The notes under the pieces: model-generated
Database searches by the model: none
What the model was told of the DNA's origin: nothing
What the model saw: the letters and a program-made list of their open reading frames with translations, nothing else
Shown here: piece by piece, positions 1 through 5,030 of the stretch
How positions within the stretch are numbered: the first letter of the stretch is position 1
Layout: each line of letters opens with the position of its first letter
NCBI GenBank assembly: GCA_946614685.1
Contig: CAMOHF010000056.1
Location: forward strand, 1 to 6,869
DNA from: an uncultured Clostridia bacterium
GTDB lineage: Bacteria; Bacillota; Clostridia; Lachnospirales; Lachnospiraceae
Length of the DNA stretch: 6,869 bases
Reading direction: 5' to 3'
Position numbers and translations under genes: made by a program

Positions 1-854
1 AATGTGTTCCGAAGTCTTTCGGCAAATCCGGCTCCGTCCGGTGTACCTATGATCCAAGCCCCGCTGCCCAACAGATTGTAGGGATTGATTCCGAAGTACT
101 CTGCATACTCAACGGTTTCCTGCAGGATCGGGATCTCCGATCTTTTGACCGTAAGACCTATCCCCGCCGCATCGGCAAGGTTATATAACGCACCGTAGAC
201 GCCACCTTCGGATACATCCTTGATGGCGGTGATCTCCCTCTTCAGATCCGAAGTTTCTATCACCTGCGCCACATCCGCAAGTTCGGGACCCGCAAACCTG
301 TTGCCTGCCCGCTCGGTAAACTCGCTTCCAAAACGCGCTGTCAGTTCTTTGTCGAACAGATTCGACAGGAGAAGACTTCCCATATGGCCGGCATATCCGA
401 TCATAACCAGATCCGTGTCTGCGGCAAATGTGTCGCCTGTCCGAGCAGCAGCCGCCACGCCGGAAAAGCGGATCGTATAGACAGGGGCTTCAAGTTCCGT
501 AAGCACCTGCGTGTCGATGGATGTAACGGGAATCCCGTCCCTGTCGGAAAGTTCACGCAGCCGGATCGCCGCATCCTTCGCGTAAGACTCGGGATCATCC
601 TCGGAAACCATCATCAGCATCGACACGATGCAATTATCCGGGAAAGCGGTAAGGATCTTATTTCGTGCCACCGTCCACGCCGAACGGACGTCATCCGAAG
701 TCCCGGATGCCTCAACCAAAGACATTTCGTCCGACAGTCTCACAGATGCGTAATCCCTTCCGCAATCCGCGAAGGTGATTCCCGCTTCTTTCTTCTTAAT
801 AAGCTTGTAAACAGAGCGTTTTAAGATCCGCTCACGGATTTGTCCCCGGTTCAT
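1..854 (-). CDS. AIR synthase-related (PurM/HypE-like) protein, 3' end cut by window
   Basis: The frame is open from an ATG at 854 to the left edge (284 residues seen). The family (PurM, HypE, ThiL, SelD) uses ATP to activate a substrate carbonyl or amide, with a N-terminal ATP/Mg-binding half and a C-terminal half. The C-terminal half is well conserved: KDVSEGGVYGAL at 212-223 corresponds to the D-x-(T/S)-x-GG-x-x-GAL motif, IPILQETVEYAEYFGINPYN at 241-260, then LLGSGAWIIG at 261-270. GYAGHMGS at 153-160 matches the G-x-x-G turn seen in HypE-type proteins. The N-terminal half is divergent: only CGRDYA (31-36) recalls the usual G-(E/D)-D-(C/A)-A metal/ATP motif. Start supported by AAGGAG at 859-864. 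It follows a 34-residue membrane protein gene by 39 bases and is probably co-transcribed. Without hydrogenase or purine genes nearby I give no symbol; substrate unknown. Confidence 0.85.
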   Translation of the reverse strand, partial: MNRGQIRERILKRSVYKLIKKKEAGITFADCGRDYASVRLSDEMSLVEASGTSDDVRSAWTVARNKILTAFPDNCIVSMLMMVSEDDPESYAKDAAIRLRELSDRDGIPVTSIDTQVLTELEAPVYTIRFSGVAAAARTGDTFAADTDLVMIGYAGHMGSLLLSNLFDKELTARFGSEFTERAGNRFAGPELADVAQVIETSDLKREITAIKDVSEGGVYGALYNLADAAGIGLTVKRSEIPILQETVEYAEYFGINPYNLLGSGAWIIGTPDGAGFAERLRNT

Positions 855-858
855 AAGA

Positions 859-864
859 CTCCTT
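859..864 (-). promoter_or_regulatory. Ribosome-binding site of the AIR synthase-related gene
   Basis: On the minus strand AAGGAG stands 4 bases before the ATG at 854. It fixes the start of the AIR synthase-related gene and shows that the gene has its own initiation signal although it lies only 39 bases behind the short membrane protein gene. Confidence 0.75.
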
Positions 865-892
865 GAAAAGACCGCTTCACCTGTGTTATGCT
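863..892 (+). promoter_or_regulatory. Candidate sigma-A promoter for the gene at 1025
   Basis: TTGAAA (863-868), an 18-base spacer, then TATGCT (887-892) with a TG one base upstream of the -10 (extended -10 form). It points rightwards. If used, the leader would be about 125 bases and would run fully antisense to the 34-residue protein gene. It lies between the two minus-strand genes. Read by eye only; no better plus-strand match was seen between here and 1025. Confidence 0.35.
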
Positions 893-893
893 A

Positions 894-998
894 TTAAATG
901 CTTGATACGAGAAGGCCTACAACCATGGCCACAACCAGGATCGCGCAGATCACTGCCGCAATGGTTCTCTGGGACTTCTTGTTGTTAAAATTGATCAT
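894..998 (-). CDS. 34-residue single-pass membrane protein (Prli42-like in form)
   Basis: ATG at 998-996, TAA at 896-894, followed directly in frame by TAG (tandem stops). A strong GGAGG at 1006-1010 sits 7 bases before the ATG, which is the main reason to call it real. The protein has a short polar, basic N-terminus (N3-F-N-N-K-K-S-Q-R11) and then one hydrophobic stretch from about 13 to 31 (IAAVICAILVVAMVVGLLV) ending two residues from the C-terminus. This would give a tail-anchored or N-in single span. Size, KK/QR-rich head and C-terminal span resemble the Firmicutes miniprotein family that includes Prli42, a stressosome membrane anchor in Listeria; this is similarity of form only. It is the first gene of a probable two-gene unit with the AIR synthase-related gene and is divergent from the gene starting at 1025. 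Function not known. Confidence 0.85.
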   Translation of the reverse strand: MINFNNKKSQRTIAAVICAILVVAMVVGLLVSSI

Positions 999-1005
999 TT
1001 CTTTT

Positions 1006-1010
1006 CCTCC
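1006..1010 (-). promoter_or_regulatory. Strong ribosome-binding site of the 34-residue protein
   Basis: GGAGG on the minus strand, 7 bases (AAAAGAA) before ATG 998. Near-consensus sequence and spacing decide the reality of the short gene. It lies only one base away from the plus-strand ribosome-binding site at 1011-1016. Confidence 0.85.
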
Positions 1011-1016
1011 GAAAGG
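1011..1016 (+). promoter_or_regulatory. Ribosome-binding site of the membrane-anchored TPR-like gene
   Basis: GAAAGG on the plus strand, 8 bases before ATG 1025. It is weaker than the others in the window but well spaced, and supports the start at 1025, which also gives the protein a full N-terminal membrane segment. Confidence 0.6.
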
Positions 1017-1024
1017 TTTATATT

Positions 1025-1639
1025 ATGGGTTTTTATCTTGCTATCATTATATTCTGTACCTGCATCCTGATCGCATATCAAAACGCCGTCAGCGGTCGCG
1101 CCAAGGAACGCGCTTCGAAAAAATTCTGGGACCGTGAGGCCGACGCCAATCATGTGCGACGCGCAGACATCTCTTCCCTTGACTACATTCGGTTCTCTCC
1201 CGACGAGCTGCCGACAGGCGCTGCCGTTTCCGCAGGTCTTTCCGACGAGGTGTCCACCTTAAAGACGCTGGCCGAGCGCCGTATCATCAATCTCTCCATG
1301 TATACCAACACGGATCTTAAGGAGGCTTACGGTCCGGCAAATCTGGACGAGCTTTCCGGTTACGACGAGAACTTTACCGTCCTGATCCGCACCCTGAACA
1401 AAATCGGGTGTGCGCTGCTTGATGCAGGCGACGGTACAAGCGCAAGTGCATTTTTATCCTATGCCGTATCCATCGGTTCCGATATCACCGAAACCTACAC
1501 GCGGCTCGGCAGCTACTACGCAGAAACCGGGGCCGATGATCTGCTCGATGCTCTGATCGAAAAAGCCGCCGGGATCAAGACGCTTTCCGGCGCTACCATC
1601 AGGTCCAAACTGGATTCTATCAAATCCGACGTAAAATAG
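1025..1639 (+). CDS. Membrane-anchored protein with helical TPR-like C-terminal half (conserved hypothetical type)
   Basis: 204 residues from ATG 1025 to TAG 1639. Residues 3-18 (FYLAIIIFCTCILIAY) form a single N-terminal membrane span or uncleaved signal anchor, so the rest should face the outside unless inverted. Residues 34-65 contain FWDREADANHVRRADISSLD, then YIRF and ELP, a dense charged motif that looks conserved rather than random. The C-terminal half (about 115-200) is alternating helices with A/L/Y/G spacing typical of tetratricopeptide-like repeats (NKIGCALLDAGD, AFLSYAVSIG, TYTRLGSYYAETG, LLDALIEKA). I infer a helical repeat scaffold for protein contacts; no catalytic motif is visible. 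It is divergent from the 34-residue protein gene and converges on the DUF815 ATPase gene with 14 bases between stops. I do not recognise a named family. Confidence 0.85.
   Translation: MGFYLAIIIFCTCILIAYQNAVSGRAKERASKKFWDREADANHVRRADISSLDYIRFSPDELPTGAAVSAGLSDEVSTLKTLAERRIINLSMYTNTDLKEAYGPANLDELSGYDENFTVLIRTLNKIGCALLDAGDGTSASAFLSYAVSIGSDITETYTRLGSYYAETGADDLLDALIEKAAGIKTLSGATIRSKLDSIKSDVK
1046..1051 (-). promoter_or_regulatory. Candidate -10 box for the 34-residue protein / AIR synthase-related unit
   Basis: A perfect TATAAT on the minus strand, inside the first codons of the plus-strand gene. Transcription would start near 1039 and give a leader of about 40 bases before ATG 998. No convincing -35 hexamer is present at 16-18 bases spacing, so an activator or an alternative promoter is possible. 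Confidence 0.35.
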
Positions 1640-1653
1640 CAACTCTGAGACCG

Positions 1654-2958
1654 TCAGGCACCGCGGCCGGCGAGGTAATCGACAAATTGCTGAGCCGTAC
1701 GACCGGAGATGCCACCGTGAGACATCTCCCACTTGTTGGCTTCGGCAAGGAGTTCCTCCTCGGAGATTTTGATCTCCGGATAGCGGGATGCAAGTTCCCG
1801 TACGATTTCATCGAATTCCTTCTTGGAAGGCACGGAATAGCTGATGGTCACGCCGAAGCGGTTCACCAAAGAGAGCTTTTCCTGGATCGTATCGGAGTGA
1901 TGCTTTTCCTGATCGTAATCGTTTCTGTCTGTCCATGTTTCCTTGATCAGATGTCTTCTGTTTGAGGTTGCGTAGATCAGTACATTGTCCGGCTTGCTTT
2001 CAAGGCCGCCCTCGATCACCGCCTTCAGATACTTATACTCTGTCTCAAACTCCTCAAAGGAAAGGTCATCCATGTAGATGATAAACTTGTAATTTCTGTT
2101 TTTGATGTGCGAGATCACCCGCGACAGGTCTCGGAACTGATGCTTGTAGATCTCGATCATGCGAAGGCCTCTGTCGTAGTACTCGTTGATGATGGCCTTG
2201 ATGCTGGTCGACTTTCCGGTACCGCTGTCTCCGAACAACAGACAGTTGTTTGCGCGCTTTCCGTCCACAAACGCCTCCGTGTTCTCACGGAGCTTTTTCT
2301 TTTGGATTTCATAACCCACCAGGTCCGTAAGGCGCACCTTATCCGTATTGTTGATGGGGATGAATTTTAGATCCTCGCCGTCTTCGTGACGGATGCGGAA
2401 GGCACGGTTTAAGCCGAACATGCCGACGCCGTACTGTTTGTAGAAATCATTCATGATAGCGAAGATTTCATCTGCGGATTTTGCAGCGGAAATGCCGTCA
2501 CTCACCTCACGCACCTTCGCCGATACCTCTCGATTGTACATCTGCTCCTTCTTGGGGATGGAGCGATAATGCGTAATGGTGGAAAAGCAATCGATCCCGA
2601 GTGATTCCTCAAGGGGTCCGAAATCAAAATGCAGAAGTTTCCGGAAGATCTCGTAGTCATGCTTCGCAAATGTGTTGACGCTTCCGTCTCCCGCACCCTG
2701 CTTCTCTGCGGTTAATGTAAATGAGTTCTCATGTGTGATCAAAAGAAAGGCAAGATAATCCTGCCACAGATTCCGATCGAATCCATAGCTTGTTCCGAGA
2801 TCAAGCAGTCGTTTGATCTCCGTATAGCATCTGCTCACCAGGGATTCCGGAGTGTCCGCACCTGTCTCCCAATCTTTTACGATATTTCCTACATCAGTCA
2901 GGATGCCGTCACCGACGGCATCCTGATAAAGTACTAACTTTGCAATTTCCTTGTACAT
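1654..2958 (-). CDS. DUF815-type AAA+ ATPase
   Basis: 434 residues, ATG 2958 to TGA 1654. The AAA+ core fills the C-terminal half: Walker A GDSGTGKST at 243-251, Walker B FIIYMDD at 292-298, sensor-1-like YATSNRR at 329-335, a likely arginine finger in NRFG at 366-369, and a sensor-2-like GGISGR at 415-420. The short Walker A preceded by NNCLLFG and the TSNRRHLI segment are characteristic of the DUF815 family (PF05673), whose biological role is not established. The N-terminal 200 residues are helical and lack known motifs; DNYx-like or membrane segments are absent, so the protein should be cytoplasmic. GAAGG at 2966-2970 overlaps the stop codon of the upstream transglutaminase gene (gap 11 bases), which suggests translational coupling. 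The gene carries a 13-bp hairpin in codons 11-21. It is the last gene of the probable three-gene operon. Confidence 0.93.
   Translation of the reverse strand: MYKEIAKLVLYQDAVGDGILTDVGNIVKDWETGADTPESLVSRCYTEIKRLLDLGTSYGFDRNLWQDYLAFLLITHENSFTLTAEKQGAGDGSVNTFAKHDYEIFRKLLHFDFGPLEESLGIDCFSTITHYRSIPKKEQMYNREVSAKVREVSDGISAAKSADEIFAIMNDFYKQYGVGMFGLNRAFRIRHEDGEDLKFIPINNTDKVRLTDLVGYEIQKKKLRENTEAFVDGKRANNCLLFGDSGTGKSTSIKAIINEYYDRGLRMIEIYKHQFRDLSRVISHIKNRNYKFIIYMDDLSFEEFETEYKYLKAVIEGGLESKPDNVLIYATSNRRHLIKETWTDRNDYDQEKHHSDTIQEKLSLVNRFGVTISYSVPSKKEFDEIVRELASRYPEIKISEEELLAEANKWEMSHGGISGRTAQQFVDYLAGRGA
2898..2926 (-). repeat. 13-bp perfect inverted repeat (hairpin) early in the DUF815 gene
   Basis: CAGGATGCCGTC at 2899-2910 is the exact reverse complement of GACGGCATCCTG at 2914-2925, with a 3-base loop (2911-2913). 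A further T-A pair at 2898/2926 extends the stem to 13 bp. It covers codons 11-21 of the DUF815 gene (QDAVGDGIL), starting about 30 bases after the ATG. There is no T-run on either side, so it is not an intrinsic terminator. It could be an mRNA structure that slows early elongation or a protein-binding palindrome. Confidence 0.85.
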
Positions 2959-2965
2959 CTTTTTA

Positions 2966-2970
2966 CCTTC
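2966..2970 (-). promoter_or_regulatory. Ribosome-binding site of the DUF815 gene, overlapping the upstream stop codon
   Basis: On the minus strand the run TAGAAGG puts the last base of the transglutaminase gene's TAG inside GAAGG, 7 bases before ATG 2958. A ribosome finishing the upstream gene would sit on this site, favouring coupled translation of the two genes. Confidence 0.7.
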
Positions 2971-5009
2971 TATCTCTTATAAAACGGTGATCGTGTATTG
3001 ACCGAAGGATAACTGCTTGATCCGCCGACCTTCGGCATCAGCACGATCTGGATTCCCTCCAGACGATAAGCGTAGCCTTCGGTTCCCGCGGGTTCCGCAT
3101 TCTTCGCCCATCCGAGCCATCCGATGTTCTGCGCATGTACACGATAGTATACATCGTAGTGCTCCGCAACCGCACCGTCAAGTTTGATCTGGATGGCCTC
3201 AAGTCGGAGGCTTCTTCCGGAAGTTCCCGACATGGCGCCGTTGTAGCGAAGGGAATTCTCCCATCCGATGTTCTGGATATGGGTCCTGTAGTATACGGCA
3301 CCGGCGTAGCCTGTATTGCCGAGGCTGATCTTGATACCCTCGAGACGTTTTGCCTCACCTGTGGTGCCGGCGATGGATCCGTCATGTACCCAGCCCTGCC
3401 AGCCGTAGTTTTGAACATGCGTCGTGTAATTGATCAGTCCGGATCCACCCGCCATGCTGGTGGAGGACTTGCCGATCTCTACATAGGAGCAGCCCCTGAT
3501 GGCCGTATCTGCCGCAGAAGAAAGTGTCATACCCTTCGGCCTTACCATGATCTGAATACCCTCGAGGCGAAGGCCCTGTCCTGCGGTTCCCGACTCGGCT
3601 CCGTTCTTCGCCCAGTCGAGCCAGCCGTAATTCTGCGCATGCACGCGGTAGTAAATATTGTATCTGGACGCATCCGCTCCGGTCAGTCGGATACGGATCG
3701 CCTCAAGTCGAAGGGCTCTTCCGGAGGTTCCGGACATCGTACCGTTCGCTCTCCATGTGGATTCCCAACCGATATTCTGGATATGCGTCTTATACTCAAC
3801 GCCCAGGTCCACACCGGCCGGTTTCTCCAGCTGAATCTTAATACCCTCAAGCCTGAGACTTCTTCCGGAAGTTCCGGACATCTGTCCGTCCTTTCTCCAG
3901 CTCTTCTCCCAGCCCACGTTCTGAATATGCGTCACATAATCCACCGTGACCCCGGATGTATTGGAAAAAGCAGATTCCGCTTCGGCATCATAGTAGTAGT
4001 TATTCGTGGACATGGGGTATCTCGCATTGAAGGATGAGTTGGAATACTCATACTTTCTGGTATGGGATCCCGAGGTGCCGTCTTTATATGACACGTTATA
4101 ATTGTTCGTCAGGAAATAATACCTGTCAAGCGAACCGGTGTCGCTGTTGTCGCCCCATGTTGCATCCACATTGTAGTAAAGCCCGCCGATCCTTACGATG
4201 TTCCATCCGTGAGATGTGCTTACCACGATACGGTTGTCGATACCCATCATACGAAGCAACAGATAGTTTGTGGACGCATATCCCTGACATACCGTCTTGT
4301 GCTTTCCGAACATACCGCCGTATGCCGTGTGATCCTTCTGATCGTCATCATAGGAAAATGTTTTGCGGATCCAGTCATATGCCTTTTTGGTGTTGTAAGC
4401 ATCCGTATGCTGCTGCCAGCCTGCAAACTCGGTAGACATCAGCCCCTGTGCCTTTGCAAGCACGGAGGTTTCCTGGTCCTTGGTGGTCAGATAGCGAAGT
4501 CTTCCTGTCGTCACGTGGATTTCACTGCTGTCATACGAATAGGAAAATGCATAGGATGCCATGTGCCACAGCAGATAATCACCCTCGTTCGGCTCCGGTG
4601 TGATCTCGAAGATGCCTTTGTAAATCTCATCGATGGTCGCATCCGCCTTCGCCTTTAATGCATTTCCCGTAAGTCCGTAACCGTTATACTTCACGGAAAA
4701 TGTGATATTGTCGGTAACACGATTCACCGCCTGCTTTCTCAAATACTCGGACGCCTCCGCGGTCGTGGAGAACGAAGCGCCCGCATCGACACGCTTGGTC
4801 TCTGCGGAGAGTCCGCTATCGGATGCCTCGGCAGCGATCTCTTCTCCCGCCGCTTCCGCTTCCTCGTAGCTGTCAAAGTATTCCTCATTGTAACCCGTAA
4901 GTGAGCTCTCGCCGCCTTCCTCAGCTGCCGCAAGCACCGGCACCTGAATCTGTGCGAACATCACCATGGCGATCATGATCGCCAGCAACGCTTTGATTTG
5001 TTTTTTCAT
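2970..5009 (-). CDS. Secreted transglutaminase-like protein with six ChW repeats
   Basis: 679 residues, ATG 5009 to TAG 2970. Residues 1-29 are a signal peptide (KK, hydrophobic core, Ala-Ala-Ala near 27-29), so the protein is exported. Residues 30-70 are acidic and probably unstructured. A transglutaminase-like domain covers about 85-345 with the triad Cys241 (HKTVCQGYA), His267 (SHGWN) and Asp282 (YYNVDATWG). Members act as transglutaminases or, commonly in bacteria, as cysteine peptidases; which applies here cannot be read from the sequence. Six ChW repeats follow, starting near residues 358, 406, 454, 528, 574 and 622, each with a (T/V)H-x-QN-x-GW core and a G-T-x-G...RLE(G/A)I end; such repeats are linked to extracellular protein or carbohydrate binding. 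No sortase signal or transmembrane anchor is seen. AGGAGG at 5016-5021 is 6 bases before the ATG. It lies 21 bases behind the cellulase gene and 11 before the DUF815 gene. Confidence 0.93.
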   Translation of the reverse strand: MKKQIKALLAIMIAMVMFAQIQVPVLAAAEEGGESSLTGYNEEYFDSYEEAEAAGEEIAAEASDSGLSAETKRVDAGASFSTTAEASEYLRKQAVNRVTDNITFSVKYNGYGLTGNALKAKADATIDEIYKGIFEITPEPNEGDYLLWHMASYAFSYSYDSSEIHVTTGRLRYLTTKDQETSVLAKAQGLMSTEFAGWQQHTDAYNTKKAYDWIRKTFSYDDDQKDHTAYGGMFGKHKTVCQGYASTNYLLLRMMGIDNRIVVSTSHGWNIVRIGGLYYNVDATWGDNSDTGSLDRYYFLTNNYNVSYKDGTSGSHTRKYEYSNSSFNARYPMSTNNYYYDAEAESAFSNTSGVTVDYVTHIQNVGWEKSWRKDGQMSGTSGRSLRLEGIKIQLEKPAGVDLGVEYKTHIQNIGWESTWRANGTMSGTSGRALRLEAIRIRLTGADASRYNIYYRVHAQNYGWLDWAKNGAESGTAGQGLRLEGIQIMVRPKGMTLSSAADTAIRGCSYVEIGKSSTSMAGGSGLINYTTHVQNYGWQGWVHDGSIAGTTGEAKRLEGIKISLGNTGYAGAVYYRTHIQNIGWENSLRYNGAMSGTSGRSLRLEAIQIKLDGAVAEHYDVYYRVHAQNIGWLGWAKNAEPAGTEGYAYRLEGIQIVLMPKVGGSSSYPSVNTRSPFYKR
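3036..3938 (-). repeat. Six ChW repeats of the transglutaminase-like protein, arranged as two A-B-C triads
   Basis: Triad 1 lies at about 3938-3540 and triad 2 at about 3428-3036, with a roughly 37-residue linker containing one Cys (residue 507). Repeats of type C begin YYRVHAQN-x-GWL-x-WAKN and are joined to the preceding B repeat by LTGA/LDGA...YN/YD. Repeats A1, B1 and B2 carry one extra residue between GW and the next hydrophobic position (GWEKSW, GWESTW, GWENSL). The repeated protein motif is visible in the DNA as recurring CTTCCGGA(A/G)GTTCC-like blocks on the plus strand. Confidence 0.9.
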
Positions 5010-5015
5010 ACGACC

Positions 5016-5021
5016 CCTCCT
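5016..5021 (-). promoter_or_regulatory. Ribosome-binding site of the transglutaminase-like gene
   Basis: Consensus AGGAGG on the minus strand, 6 bases before ATG 5009, within the 21-base gap behind the cellulase gene. It fixes the start, which also gives a proper signal peptide. Confidence 0.85.
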
Positions 5022-5030
5022 GATAAGAAA

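Noticed and set aside
384..824. Plus-strand open frame (146 codons) opposite the AIR synthase-related gene
   Set aside because: The minus-strand frame has family motifs and a good ribosome-binding site; the plus-strand product has an arginine/histidine-rich composition typical of antisense translation.
1018..1024. TATATT-like -10 box just before ATG 1025
   Set aside because: Transcription from it would start within the gene, downstream of the ribosome-binding site.
1567..1592. CGCCGG/CCGGCG inverted repeat as a terminator
   Set aside because: Only 6 bp with a 14-base loop, inside coding sequence, and with no T-run after it.
3135..4037. Long plus-strand open frame (300 codons) opposite the ChW repeats of the transglutaminase-like gene
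   Set aside because: It is antisense to a clear repeat array; its apparent repeats are mirrored from the ChW codons, and no ribosome-binding site or recognisable domain supports it.
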